NCBI GenBank assembly: GCA_024636955.1 | Contig: JAGXGB010000048.1 | Location: 1-64,000, forward strand | Direction of reading: 5' to 3' | Length of the DNA stretch: 64,000 nt | From: Bacteroidales bacterium | GTDB lineage: Bacteria; Bacteroidota; Bacteroidia; Bacteroidales; Lentimicrobiaceae | Shown here: positions 35,713 to 45,673 of the stretch, in pieces | Layout: the number at the start of each line of letters is the position of its first letter | Numbering within the stretch: position 1 is the stretch's first letter | Translations under genes and position numbers: made by a program | Notes under the pieces: model-generated | What the model saw: the letters and a program-made list of their open reading frames with translations, nothing else | Told to the model about the DNA's origin: nothing | Database searches by the model: none

Positions 35713-38160
35713 TCAATTAAATGTCAGGGTTTTCTTCTCCTGATCGATTTTAAAGCGCCCCAGTGTACTTAATGTGCTTTCACCAATGATTACACCTTCA
35801 GTAAGCTTGTGCGACACAGATGCTTCAATATTAGACGCAGTGCGGGGTCCTAATCTTATTTCCTTTATCTTGAACACTGCTCTGTCAGCAATGCCTCCAT
35901 CAGCAAGAATCTTAGTTGCATCACCAACAAAGTCATCCTTTGTAATGGTACCATTTTGAAGTAGCTTCTGAGCTTCAGGTAATGAGAATATAAAACCACG
36001 ATCGTTAGGATCAAGCATCATTTCAGTAGTCTTACCATTAACTACTACCGGTAGCAAGAGTGAACTGCCTTTACCTGTTTGCAATTGGACTATGTTGTCC
36101 TCAGGATTAACCTTTATTTCTACTTTTTGCTGGCTGAATTCCTGATTTTTTGCTTTCGGCACAAAGTCTTTACTAAGTACCCTGAATTCAGTGCGACGAT
36201 TCAAAGCATGTGCAGCTTCTTTTTCAGGAACAGTTTTTAATGAATCTATGTAACTTTCGGTTAAAATGGTTCCCTCATTTAATAAGATACCATCTTTACG
36301 AATATCGCGGGCCAGAGTTCTAGGTACTCTTTCGCCGTAGCCTTTTGCGACAAGGCGCGCAGGGTCAATGCCGCGCTCTATGAGATAATTAACTACGGAT
36401 TCAGCTCTACGTTGTGACAGTATGTCATTTCTTTCGTCACTATCACGTGCATCAGTGTGGGCTGCAAGCTCTATGACAATAGTTTCATTGTCGAGCAGGG
36501 TTTTGATTAGTCCCTGTAGTGAATCCTGGTATTGAGGCTTAAGATCCCACTTAGCCAGATCATATAAAATATCAGGTAGTACAACAGGTTTTTCCGGAAT
36601 AGGCTCAAGCATGAAATCAATTACGAAATCTTTATTCTTGTCAAGTCCAACTGTTGTTTCACGTGCTTTTTTGTTAAAATAGTTTTCTTTAACAACTGTG
36701 AGTTCATAAGTTGTATTTGGCTTGATTTGCGATTTGCTAAAAGAATAGTAACCTTTAGGGTCGGTCTTTGATTCAACAGAAGAACCGTCAGATCCCACTA
36801 ACTTAACCGAAGCCATTGGTACAAACTGCAATGTCCGGTCATCTTTAACTGTGCCCGCTAAAGTGAATACAAGAGGAGGATTGCTGAATGTGTAAATGTC
36901 GTCACCACCTCTTCCACCTTTACGATTGGAAGTAAAAACACCGGCATCTTCGCCCGGCTTAAACACCATAGCGAAATCATCCCCATTTGAATTCATGGGC
37001 ACTTCAATATTTACGGGCTTTGTCCAATTATCGTCTCTTTTAACTGATTTGAAAATGTCTAAACCTCCAAGCCCCGGATGACCATTGGATGAGAAATAAA
37101 GAGTTGTGTCGTTTCTTATAAAAGGGAAGACCTCGTCACCTGGTGTATTAATGAGTTCACCAAGGTTTAAAGGTTTCTTAAATTTGTCAGATACAGAAGA
37201 TCTTGTCGAGATCCAAAGATCTTTACCACCCTGACCTCCACTTCTGTCACTGGAGAAAATGATTGTAAACTCATTGCTACTTATAGCAGGGTGTCCGTTA
37301 GTAACGGTGCTATCACTTGAGAGGTCAAGTTCCTGGGGTTCGCCCCATCCTCTTCCTGTGCGCTTTACTACTAAAATCTTGCAATTCGAGCCTTCATTTT
37401 CTTCATTGCCGCACCGGGTATAATACATTGTACTAAAGCTGGTGTTAAACACTGGCGCTCCTTCGTTTGCATTTGTATTAAGTTTCCCTTCAGCCTCGGC
37501 AAGTGTTGGCTCACTCCACTCTTCTTTACGGTCCTGGCGGCTTTGGAATATGTCACTGAAATTCTGACCGGTCCAGCCATCAAGTCCTTTGCCAGTACTA
37601 CCTTCACGTGTAGAAGTGAAAACTATTGCATTGTAGAATTTGTCAGAATAGGTAGCTGCAAAATCGTCAGCCTTGGAGTTTACTTTTTTAATATTAGTAA
37701 CGGTATATTTTGTTGGATTTTCAATCCATTCCTGTACCATATTGCAAGCCTGAACACCATTGGGCCCTCTTGGATCTTCTGGGACTGCTTCGGCATATCT
37801 GGCATAGTATTCTTTAGCCATATCATACTTTTCACTGGCCATTAGCATGTCAGCATAGTTAAGATAGGCAATAGGATTCTTGCTGGCGAAATCACTGTTG
37901 ATCATGCGGCGATAATTTACCTCAGCACGTTTTGTATTGTTCATCATTCTGTATGATTCAGCCATTTTGAATGATATCCTGTCCTTTTCAGCACGACTTT
38001 TGGTGCGCGAATATGCTTTCTTATAACGTGTTGCCGCAACGTTATACTGAAATGAGTTAAAAGCGTCATCAGCAGCAGCCATGCGTCTGCTTTGTGCAGA
38101 GACTTCGGGAACTGAAAACAAAAATATTAACAGGAAGGAAAGAATGATTTTAAGATTCAT
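35713..38160 (-). CDS. PorE-like TPR/PD40/CarboxypepD_reg/OmpA protein with C-terminal retropepsin-like domain
   Basis: An 815-residue outer-envelope protein with a signal peptide. In order: TPR-like helices at about 25-165, WD40-like PD40 blades at about 165-430 (repeated FSSDRSGGQGGKD, FSSNGHPGLGGLD and FTSNRKGGRGGDD), a carboxypeptidase-regulatory-like domain at about 433-520, and an OmpA peptidoglycan-binding domain at about 525-670 (ELAAHTDARDS, NDILSQRRAESV). The layout is that of PorE, a T9SS component, and its many paralogues. The last 135 residues look like a retropepsin fold (VNGKTTEMMLDPND, ILADGGI, GRFKIDQEKKTLTF) with the catalytic DTG lost. The start is ATG at 38160; a GTG at 38190 would overlap the tatA stop. 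It lies 26 bases after tatA. Confidence 0.88.
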   Translation of the reverse strand: MNLKIILSFLLIFLFSVPEVSAQSRRMAAADDAFNSFQYNVAATRYKKAYSRTKSRAEKDRISFKMAESYRMMNNTKRAEVNYRRMINSDFASKNPIAYLNYADMLMASEKYDMAKEYYARYAEAVPEDPRGPNGVQACNMVQEWIENPTKYTVTNIKKVNSKADDFAATYSDKFYNAIVFTSTREGSTGKGLDGWTGQNFSDIFQSRQDRKEEWSEPTLAEAEGKLNTNANEGAPVFNTSFSTMYYTRCGNEENEGSNCKILVVKRTGRGWGEPQELDLSSDSTVTNGHPAISSNEFTIIFSSDRSGGQGGKDLWISTRSSVSDKFKKPLNLGELINTPGDEVFPFIRNDTTLYFSSNGHPGLGGLDIFKSVKRDDNWTKPVNIEVPMNSNGDDFAMVFKPGEDAGVFTSNRKGGRGGDDIYTFSNPPLVFTLAGTVKDDRTLQFVPMASVKLVGSDGSSVESKTDPKGYYSFSKSQIKPNTTYELTVVKENYFNKKARETTVGLDKNKDFVIDFMLEPIPEKPVVLPDILYDLAKWDLKPQYQDSLQGLIKTLLDNETIVIELAAHTDARDSDERNDILSQRRAESVVNYLIERGIDPARLVAKGYGERVPRTLARDIRKDGILLNEGTILTESYIDSLKTVPEKEAAHALNRRTEFRVLSKDFVPKAKNQEFSQQKVEIKVNPEDNIVQLQTGKGSSLLLPVVVNGKTTEMMLDPNDRGFIFSLPEAQKLLQNGTITKDDFVGDATKILADGGIADRAVFKIKEIRLGPRTASNIEASVSHKLTEGVIIGESTLSTLGRFKIDQEKKTLTFN

Positions 38161-38186
38161 GAATTTTATTGATTGAGTGATGATTC

Positions 38187-38597
38187 TCACTTGGTTATCT
38201 CATTTTGTCCATTAACGTTCTTAATATGTTCATTATTGTTGCTGTCATTAGTAACATCAACATCAGCTGGAGGTTTTTGAGTGGAAATCATTTTTTTTCT
38301 TACCGGACTTACCTTCTTGTCAGTAGCTGGGTCTATGATTTTATTGAGCTCCAGATTTTCAGCATTAATGCGTGCTGATTCCCTGGCATTTCTGAGTTCT
38401 GAAGTAATGTTACGTGTTTCATCCTTAAACTCACGGGTTAATTCACCTGAAACGCTTTTAATCTCGTTCATGGTTCTGCCAAGTTTACGGGCAATTTCAG
38501 GTAATTTCCTGGGACCAAACACAAAGAAAGCAACGAGTAAAATTATTAAAAACTCACCACCACTTATATCAAGAAATAGTAATAGACTAGATGACAT
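38187..38597 (-). CDS. tatA: Twin-arginine translocase TatA/TatB-type subunit
   Basis: A 136-residue protein: short periplasmic N-terminus, one membrane helix (residues 10-26), then FVFGPRKLPEIARKLGRTMNE, the hinge and amphipathic helix typical of TatA/B. The long polar tail has KKVSPVRKK. It forms the protein-conducting pore for folded proteins. The start is ATG at 38597. tatC is not encoded nearby. Confidence 0.9.
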   Translation of the reverse strand: MSSSLLLFLDISGGEFLIILLVAFFVFGPRKLPEIARKLGRTMNEIKSVSGELTREFKDETRNITSELRNARESARINAENLELNKIIDPATDKKVSPVRKKMISTQKPPADVDVTNDSNNNEHIKNVNGQNEITK

Positions 38598-38661
38598 GAA
38601 GCTTTTATTTGGATTGTAAAGATACGCATTTATAAAATGAATCAATCAATTGGGCTCAAAA

Positions 38662-38692
38662 GAAAAGAGCCACCTTATAAGGTAGCTCTTTT
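38662..38692 (-). terminator. Terminator of secDF
   Basis: GAAAAGAGC and GCTCTTTTC flank ACCTTATAAGGT, giving a long near-perfect stem. On the minus strand TTTTCTTTTG follows. It lies 26 bases after the secDF stop. Confidence 0.8.
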
Positions 38693-38717
38693 CTATAGAA
38701 TTGACAATTTCAATTAA

Positions 38718-41700
38718 TTATCTTTTTGCAGCCTTAACTTCAAGGGTTTTCTTTGCTTTACTGCGCTCCGCCCTTGTGATAAAATCAAAAGCTAAAGCTG
38801 AAGCATTGAAAATAGATGAGTATGTACCAACAACAATTCCAATCATAAGAGCAAAGATAAAACCTCTGATAACTTCTCCACCGAAGATAAATATAGCTAT
38901 AAGTACAACTAAAGTAGTACCGGCAGTATTAAATGTTCGGCCAAGTGTGCTATTGATGGCATTATTCATATTATCTTTTAAAGTATGCTTTGGATGTAGT
39001 CCAAGGTATTCTCTGATACGGTCAAAGACGATAACTGTATCATTAATTGAATAACCAATGATTGTAAGAATTGCAGCAATAAAAGCCTGGTCAACTTCAA
39101 GGTTAAATGGTAATATACCATAGAAAATTGAGAATAAACCTATAGTGATTAATGTATCATGAGCCAGAGAAATCAAACCTGCCAAACCATATTGCCATTT
39201 TTTAAATCGAATAGCTATATAAATGAAGATAACCAACAGTGCAAATGTAATCGCCATTATAGCACCTTGCTTAATATCATCAGCAATTGTAGGTCCTACT
39301 TTTTGAGAACTTAACCGCCCGAGAACTTTGGTATCACTGTCAGCAGTAAAATCATTATAAGTCATGTTATTGGTGTAAAATTGTTTTACGCCAGCAAATA
39401 GTTTAGACTCAACAACGCTATCAGCAGTTTCAGTTTCATCTTCAATGATGTACTTGGTAGTAATCTTAACCTGATTGTTTCCACCAAAAGTTTTCACTTC
39501 AGGGGCTTCACCAAATTGAGTGCCCAAAGATTGTCTGACATCATTTGTTGAAACGTTCTGGTCGAACCTTACAATGTAGGTCCTACCACCTGTGAAATCC
39601 ACACCAAAGTTCAAACCTTTGGTTGCGAGAGAAATAACACCTATAAAAATCACAATTCCTGATACCATGTAAAGGATTTTCCTGATTTTAATGAAATCAA
39701 TATTAATATCAGTGAAGGCATATTTGGTATATGAATTATCAAATGTGATCGTTTTGTTATTCTTCAGTAGATTCTCAAAAATGATCCTTGAAATAAAGAT
39801 TGCAGTAAATAAGGATGTTATTATACCAATGATAAGAGTGGTTGCGAATCCTTGAATTGGTCCTGAACCAAAGATGTAAAGCACAATAGCAGTAAGAAGT
39901 GTTGTTACGTTACCGTCAATAATAGCAGAGTATGCATTATTGTAACCGTCAGTTATTGCAAGTCGCATTCCTTTACCGGCTCGGAGTTCTTCTCTGATAC
40001 GTTCATAAATAATAACGTTCGCATCAACTGCCATACCCAAAGTAAGTACAATACCAGCGATACCGGGCAAAGTAAGTACAGCTCCCAGAGATGTAAGAAC
40101 CCCAAAGATGAAGAATATGTTAGTTACCAATGCAAGGTCGGCAATCCAACCGGCTCTGTTGTAGTATCCAATCATGTATATAAGTACAAGCACGAATGCT
40201 ATTACAAAAGATGCCAGACCTGAATTAATTGATTCACGACCCAATGATGGACCAACAACTTCTTCCTGAACAATACGCGCAGGGGCTGGTAATTTACCTG
40301 CCTTAAGAATGTTACTTAAATCTTGTGCTTCTTCAATGGTGAAGTTTCCTGAAATTGATGAACGTCCGTTTGGAATTTCTCCGTTAACCCTTGGTGCACT
40401 GTATACGTAATCATCGAGTACAATGGCAATTTGATTGCCAATATTATCGGCTGTTAATCGCTTCCAGATCTTGGCACCTTCGTTGTTCATTAACATAGTA
40501 ATTTCAACGCGTCCGTTTTGATCATAGTCCTGACGGGCTTCAACAACTGCATCGCCACCGAGAGGGGCTTTACCTTCACGGTTAGTTACCTTAAGGGCAA
40601 CAAGCTCCAGAACCTCAGGTCTATCAGCTTCAGGTTTTACTGTCCACGCTAATTTAAGGTCGCGTGGGAATATTTTTGCAACTCTTGAAAGAGATTTGTT
40701 TACACGTGCCGTGTCTTTAATAGCTGCATAACCTACAGTTGCACCTTGTCCGGGAAAGAAACTTCCGTTTTCATCGGCAAAAATAGCAGGTCGGAGGTAA
40801 GCATATAAAGGATTCTCTTTTGCATATTTTTCAAATGATTCTTTTTGTTGTGCCACAGCAGAAGTATCACCGCTAATTTTATCAAGCAGTGATGAAGTAT
40901 CAGATGCCAAAAGTGCTGAGTCAGCAGCAACAATGGTAGTATCAGCTGGTGATACGGTGGTCTCCTCTAATTGACTTGTGATATCATCTAAATTTGTGCT
41001 GTCAGTAACAACTTCACCAGCATCAGCCAACCTTTTGTTTGCTTCCTCGAAATATTGCAATACATCAGCAAACTGGTAGGTTTCCCAGAATTCAAGCTGA
41101 GCAGTACCCTGCAGAAGCTTACGAACCCGATCAGGTTCTTTAATACCCGGAAGCTCAACTAATATACGGCCAGCAGTTTGAAGCTTCTGGATATTAGGTT
41201 GGGCAACACCAAAACGGTCAATTCTGGTACGAAGGATGTTGAATGTACGATCAATAGCCCCGTTTGTTTCTTCCCGAATCACTCTGATAACTTCTTCATT
41301 TGTAGAGTTGAAAGTTACCCTATCCTTTAAATCAACAGTATTGAATATAGCTGCTAATTTGGCATTGGGATCAACTTCGTTAAATGATTCACCAAACAGA
41401 GTGACGAAATCTTCCTGACTGTTTTTTTGTTTTTCAACAGCTCTTTCTATGGCTTGGGTAAAAACGGGATTATCACTGTTATCAGCTAATGCTTTAACAA
41501 TTTCAACAACGGAAACTTCCATTGTAACGTTCATACCGCCTTTTAAGTCAAGACCTAAATTTAACTCCCGTTCTTTTACCTCCTGGTAGGTATATTTCCT
41601 AACTAGAATATTATATACCGTTTGGTTAGCCATTGAATCAAGGTAATAAGCTTCCCTGGCCTTAACAATAGAGTCATGAAGGGTAGATTCAATAACTGAA

Positions 41701-41864
41701 TTACCGCTTGACATTTCTTTTGCTAATTGGGTAGCAACCTCATTATTGGCATAATTCCTGGCTTTACTCTCAACCCTTTTTGTAAAGAATGTGAATGAAA
41801 GCTGAAAAAGGCACACAATTGCTAAAGCAATCGCGAAAAATTTAATAGCACCTTTATTCTGCAT
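38718..41864 (-). CDS. secDF: Protein translocase SecDF fusion
   Basis: A 1048-residue single polypeptide joining SecD and SecF, as is common in Bacteroidota. The first half has one N-terminal helix, the large periplasmic P1 domain and five helices. SecD marks are LGLDLKGGMNVTMEV and VDANVIIYERIREELRAG. The SecF half starts near residue 735, with GVDFTGGRTYIVRF and INDTVIVFDRIREYL. It uses the proton gradient to pull proteins through SecYEG. A Ser/Asp/Thr-rich stretch at about 300-335 lies in the P1 region. It is monocistronic. Confidence 0.96.
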   Translation of the reverse strand: MQNKGAIKFFAIALAIVCLFQLSFTFFTKRVESKARNYANNEVATQLAKEMSSGNSVIESTLHDSIVKAREAYYLDSMANQTVYNILVRKYTYQEVKERELNLGLDLKGGMNVTMEVSVVEIVKALADNSDNPVFTQAIERAVEKQKNSQEDFVTLFGESFNEVDPNAKLAAIFNTVDLKDRVTFNSTNEEVIRVIREETNGAIDRTFNILRTRIDRFGVAQPNIQKLQTAGRILVELPGIKEPDRVRKLLQGTAQLEFWETYQFADVLQYFEEANKRLADAGEVVTDSTNLDDITSQLEETTVSPADTTIVAADSALLASDTSSLLDKISGDTSAVAQQKESFEKYAKENPLYAYLRPAIFADENGSFFPGQGATVGYAAIKDTARVNKSLSRVAKIFPRDLKLAWTVKPEADRPEVLELVALKVTNREGKAPLGGDAVVEARQDYDQNGRVEITMLMNNEGAKIWKRLTADNIGNQIAIVLDDYVYSAPRVNGEIPNGRSSISGNFTIEEAQDLSNILKAGKLPAPARIVQEEVVGPSLGRESINSGLASFVIAFVLVLIYMIGYYNRAGWIADLALVTNIFFIFGVLTSLGAVLTLPGIAGIVLTLGMAVDANVIIYERIREELRAGKGMRLAITDGYNNAYSAIIDGNVTTLLTAIVLYIFGSGPIQGFATTLIIGIITSLFTAIFISRIIFENLLKNNKTITFDNSYTKYAFTDINIDFIKIRKILYMVSGIVIFIGVISLATKGLNFGVDFTGGRTYIVRFDQNVSTNDVRQSLGTQFGEAPEVKTFGGNNQVKITTKYIIEDETETADSVVESKLFAGVKQFYTNNMTYNDFTADSDTKVLGRLSSQKVGPTIADDIKQGAIMAITFALLVIFIYIAIRFKKWQYGLAGLISLAHDTLITIGLFSIFYGILPFNLEVDQAFIAAILTIIGYSINDTVIVFDRIREYLGLHPKHTLKDNMNNAINSTLGRTFNTAGTTLVVLIAIFIFGGEVIRGFIFALMIGIVVGTYSSIFNASALAFDFITRAERSKAKKTLEVKAAKR

Positions 41865-41908
41865 GTGGTGGATAGATTAATAAATAAATAGACTTTTTTT
41901 TGAGTTTG

Positions 41909-41939
41909 CAAATATAGAATAAGTATCAGAATTAACCAA
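41909..41939 (-). promoter_or_regulatory. Candidate secDF promoter
   Basis: Minus-strand TTG at 41937-41939, a 20-base spacer and an exact TATATTTG at 41909-41916, 44 bases before the ATG. Confidence 0.65.
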
Positions 41940-41996
41940 TGCACTATCCTAAGTTTTTTTCAGCTATCTTTTGAAGCTAAAATCATTATAATGAGA

Positions 41997-42031
41997 TTGT
42001 TTATAAAACCATTCCATCATTATTATCTTTG
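41997..42031 (+). promoter_or_regulatory. Candidate promoter of T9SS cargo gene
   Basis: An exact TATCTTTG at 42024-42031, with TTG at 41997-41999 only at an overlong 24-base spacing. The -7 element is convincing and the -33 element is weak. Confidence 0.4.
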
Positions 42032-42091
42032 TAGTCAGTGAAGTGTGAAGGTTATTCACATGTGATTTAAAATAACAACAGATTTCAGGTC

Positions 42092-44344
42092 ATGCTTATA
42101 ATCAGGGATATGCCATTAAGAACCTTAGTTCACTCTCGATTTGTGTTTGCGTTTTTATTTTGTCCTTTGCTCATTGCGGCTCAATCAGCTAATAATGACT
42201 ATGGCTTTAGCAGATGGAGCGATGTTCAAGTCAATGTTGATGGCGCAAAGATAAGCAATCCATGGACTGGTGGCTTAAACAATATTCAGTTTGGTGAAAT
42301 TGACCTTAACAAAGATGGATATAATGACCTGGTAGCTTTTGAAAAGCATGGTAATCGGCTTCTTCCATTTATATTTAGTAATACCGCAGAACCAGGATAC
42401 AAGTATGACCCATCATTTCAGAAATATTTTCCTCCTATTGCACACTTATTCCAGTTGAAGGATTACAATAATGATGGCAAACCTGATATATTTACTTATA
42501 CTCCGGGTGGGATTATGGTGTATAAAAACACTTCGCAGCAGGAGATAAGATTTGAAAAGGCCGTTCCACAATTCATCAAGTCGCTTCAGGGTAATATATT
42601 TACCAACCTCTTAGTTACAAATGTTGATTATCCTGCAATTTATGATATAGATAATGATGGGGACCTGGATATATTGACATTTTGGGGACTTGGCTCTTTT
42701 ATGGAGTTACATAAGAATATGTCAGTTGAAACATTCGGAAATGCTGATTCTTTGCTATTTCACAAGGTTGATTTTTGCTGGGGAAGATTTTCTGAATCTG
42801 CTGAGTCAAATAGCATTTTGCTAGATACCTGCATCGACAGGTCATTTCGAGCATTCCCGGATTATGAAAGACATACAGGTTCTACTTTAAATCTGATGGA
42901 CATTAATAACGATAATGTTCTTGATCTGATGATAGGTGATGTTGATTTTATGAATATCAAGGCTTTGATAAACGGGAGTACTAATGTTGAAGCGGTTATG
43001 ACAGCTCTAATTGATTCATTTCCATCAACATACCCTATTGATTTGCCCTCTTTCCCATCTATGCAATTGCTCGACATATATAACGATGGAGTAATGAACA
43101 TGACGGTTTCGCCATTCGATCCGGGATTAGTCAGATCTGCCGGATATAACAGCATCTGGTTATATAATATTTCGGATTCGGGTGAGATGGAGCTGGTTAC
43201 CAAATCATTTTTGCAAGGAGAAACTATTGATGTGGGATTAGGTGCGTATCCGGTATTTGCCGATTTAACAAATGACGGACTAACTGATCTTATCATCAGC
43301 AATTATGGTGTTTTAGATAGTTGTGTTTATAATTCCAACGGACAACTTAATTGCCAACACACATCAACGTTAAGTTATTTTAAAAATACAGGCACTGCAA
43401 AAGAACCGGAATTCACGAGAATAAATATAGATTTTGCAGCTCTGAAAGAGTTGAATTTATTAAGTATTCATCCTGCTTTCGGAGATCTTAACAATGATCA
43501 GTTGATTGATATGTTGATTGGTACTGCTGATGGCCAATTACTTTTGTTTTACTGCACCGGATTTGATAATGGTGCGCCAGTATATGCAACTCCTTTAAAC
43601 ATTCAAGCCGGCAATGCAGGTACATACCTTACACCTGCCCTTGTTGATATTAACCATGACCTTTTACTTGATATTGTTACAGGATGCAAAAACGGCACTT
43701 TGAGCTTGTTTCTAAATGCAGGGACTCATGAATCACCCTTGTTTAATCTCATAACTAATGAGTATGGTCTGATAAATGTTACTGATCCCTTACAATCTTA
43801 CACCGGACATAGTGTACCGTCATTCTTCCGCGATAAGCAAAACAATCTCCAGATGATTATCGGGTCAGAATCAGGTAAACTTTTTTATTTTCCCGAGTTA
43901 AAGGATAATCCTAATTCAGAATTTGAGGTCAAAAGTGATGTTTTTGAATTAATGAAGGATGGAATCAGGAGTTCAGTTGCAGTAATTGATTTGAATGAAG
44001 ATGGATTTCCTGACATGGCTCAGGGAAACTATGCTGGTGGCCTGATTTTACATAAGGGTAATATTCCAGGCCCTTCAGCTATTGGTGAAGAGGTTGCTGC
44101 CCAACATTCCATGTCAATATATCCAAACCCCGCAAAATTGAAGGTTACGGTCATAATGCCATTTGAAGGTGATTGGTTACTGGAAGTTTATGATTCATTT
44201 GGAAGGAGTGTCCAGTTAAAGCATTCAACCGGAACGACGATAGAATTGGATATAAATAACCTGAGAAGTGGACTATACCTGATAGTTGCTTCTCAGAAAG
44301 ATAATTTCTTTATTAAAGGATCAAAATTGATGATTAATCGATAA
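42092..44344 (+). CDS. T9SS-secreted protein with FG-GAP/VCBS-like repeats
   Basis: A 750-residue surface or extracellular protein. It has a signal peptide (cleavage near IAAQS). At least five repeats have the Ca-binding look of FG-GAP/VCBS blades, with D-x-N-x-D-G-x-x-D (DLNKDGYNDL, DYNNDGKPDI, DIDNDGDLDI, DLNNDQLIDM, DLNEDGFPDM). The last 80 residues form a type A T9SS sorting domain (SIYPNPAKLKV ... NNLRSGLYLI). It is probably exported by Sec, moved by the Por system and anchored or released. The repeats suggest a beta-propeller, possibly for binding; the ligand is unknown. Confidence 0.9.
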   Translation: MLIIRDMPLRTLVHSRFVFAFLFCPLLIAAQSANNDYGFSRWSDVQVNVDGAKISNPWTGGLNNIQFGEIDLNKDGYNDLVAFEKHGNRLLPFIFSNTAEPGYKYDPSFQKYFPPIAHLFQLKDYNNDGKPDIFTYTPGGIMVYKNTSQQEIRFEKAVPQFIKSLQGNIFTNLLVTNVDYPAIYDIDNDGDLDILTFWGLGSFMELHKNMSVETFGNADSLLFHKVDFCWGRFSESAESNSILLDTCIDRSFRAFPDYERHTGSTLNLMDINNDNVLDLMIGDVDFMNIKALINGSTNVEAVMTALIDSFPSTYPIDLPSFPSMQLLDIYNDGVMNMTVSPFDPGLVRSAGYNSIWLYNISDSGEMELVTKSFLQGETIDVGLGAYPVFADLTNDGLTDLIISNYGVLDSCVYNSNGQLNCQHTSTLSYFKNTGTAKEPEFTRINIDFAALKELNLLSIHPAFGDLNNDQLIDMLIGTADGQLLLFYCTGFDNGAPVYATPLNIQAGNAGTYLTPALVDINHDLLLDIVTGCKNGTLSLFLNAGTHESPLFNLITNEYGLINVTDPLQSYTGHSVPSFFRDKQNNLQMIIGSESGKLFYFPELKDNPNSEFEVKSDVFELMKDGIRSSVAVIDLNEDGFPDMAQGNYAGGLILHKGNIPGPSAIGEEVAAQHSMSIYPNPAKLKVTVIMPFEGDWLLEVYDSFGRSVQLKHSTGTTIELDINNLRSGLYLIVASQKDNFFIKGSKLMINR

Positions 44345-44798
44345 TCTCATTTTTAGCTGCATCTGAAGGTTCTTCCATTGTATGTAGTTCCATTACCCTA
44401 TCTTCAAAACGAATAACAGCTTTACAATGGCGTAACAAGTCGCAACCTAATAAACCGTCAATCTGTGGATTTCCCATGCTTCGAAATGTTCGATTTATCT
44501 GACTTAGATCAACTGCGGATATTTTATAGTTGTTGATAACAACAGACCCTATTTCAAGTTTATCAATTGTAGCGATGTAACTGTAAACGCTAGTTGTACC
44601 AGAAGTCATACTTTTACGTGGATTGCGCTTAAGTTCAGTTTGGTTTACGAATTTTTGCAAATGGTCGGTATCAAGAACGGTTTTAGCAGAACTAGTATCA
44701 ACCAATAGGAGTGCTGGTTTGCCATTTATAATTACTCTGGCAAGCAAATTGTATCCACCAGTCTCAAAATTTAATTGAATCAGTTTTAGTGATGTCAT
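44334..44798 (-). CDS. Retropepsin-like aspartic protease fold protein, DTS active-site variant
   Basis: A 154-residue protein with no signal peptide. It has the clan AA layout: a flap-side strand VIINGKPALLLVDTSSAKTV, with the catalytic Asp at residue 34 in DTSS (DTGA is usual), and the C-terminal IDGLLGCDLLRHCKAVI. It would work as a homodimer if active. DTS occurs in some aspartic proteases, so activity is possible but not assured. ATG at 44798 is chosen over the upstream TTG. Its 3' end overlaps the convergent T9SS gene by 11 bases. It lies 54 bases downstream of the LOG protein gene. Confidence 0.8.
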   Translation of the reverse strand: MTSLKLIQLNFETGGYNLLARVIINGKPALLLVDTSSAKTVLDTDHLQKFVNQTELKRNPRKSMTSGTTSVYSYIATIDKLEIGSVVINNYKISAVDLSQINRTFRSMGNPQIDGLLGCDLLRHCKAVIRFEDRVMELHTMEEPSDAAKNEIID

Positions 44799-44852
44799 TT
44801 TTTCTAGTTTGTTTATGTATAAAAACAAAGTCAGGAGTTCAGGCCAGTATAT

Positions 44853-45572
44853 TTAAAAATTCGGTTTTAACGCATACTTATTGTAATATTTTTCAATTAT
44901 ATCAACTGCTTCAGCCGCAGTATCTGCCATTGAAAATATCTCCATATCAAGATTATTAATGTTTAATTCAGCAAGCATTTTTTCTTGTATCCAGTCAATA
45001 AGCCCTTTCCAATAATCCTTTGAAACAAGCACTATTGGAAATCTAACAGATTTATGAGTTTGAATAAGTGTAATAGCTTCAAACAATTCATCCATTGTAC
45101 CAAATCCACCTGGCAATACAATATAGCCCTGTGAATATCTCATGAACATGACTTTTCTCACAAAGAAGTAATCAAAGGTAATCAACTTGTCAGGATCAAT
45201 GAAAGGATTTGATCCCTGTTCAAAAGGAAGCTCAATATTTAAGCCAACAGATTTCCCTCCACCAAAGTGAGCACCTTTATTAGCTGCTTCCATAATACCG
45301 GGTCCACCTCCTGATATTACTCCGAAACCTTTCTTTGTTAAAAGATAAGCAATTTCCTCTGCTAATTTATAATATTTGTTTGAGGAATGGGTTCTTGCTG
45401 AGCCAAAAATTGAAACACAAGGACCGATTCGCCCAAGTTTTTCAAACCCTTCAACGAACTCAGCCATGATCTTAAAAACTTCCCACGAATCACTGGTCAT
45501 TATTTCATTCCAACTCTTGGGAGTTATAGCTTCTCTGATTCGATCTTCTTCGTTAAGTCCTAATGGATGCAT
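44853..45572 (-). CDS. LOG family protein (TIGR00730 type)
   Basis: A 239-residue Rossmann-fold protein. The nucleotide-binding SGGGPGIMEAANKGA and the catalytic PGGFGTMDELFE match the LOG family, which hydrolyses nucleotide 5'-monophosphates (cytokinin-activating type in plants). In bacteria the true substrate is often unknown. ATG at 45572 is preferred; a TTG at 45611 would add 13 residues. Confidence 0.9.
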   Translation of the reverse strand: MHPLGLNEEDRIREAITPKSWNEIMTSDSWEVFKIMAEFVEGFEKLGRIGPCVSIFGSARTHSSNKYYKLAEEIAYLLTKKGFGVISGGGPGIMEAANKGAHFGGGKSVGLNIELPFEQGSNPFIDPDKLITFDYFFVRKVMFMRYSQGYIVLPGGFGTMDELFEAITLIQTHKSVRFPIVLVSKDYWKGLIDWIQEKMLAELNINNLDMEIFSMADTAAEAVDIIEKYYNKYALKPNF

Positions 45573-45673
45573 TAAATTGTATTTAAGATAATAATTGTTA
45601 ATAACTGCCAAATATAATACATTTGGAATAAATATTCAAAAGAAAATTATTTAGAAGGCTAGAGAAACAACAG

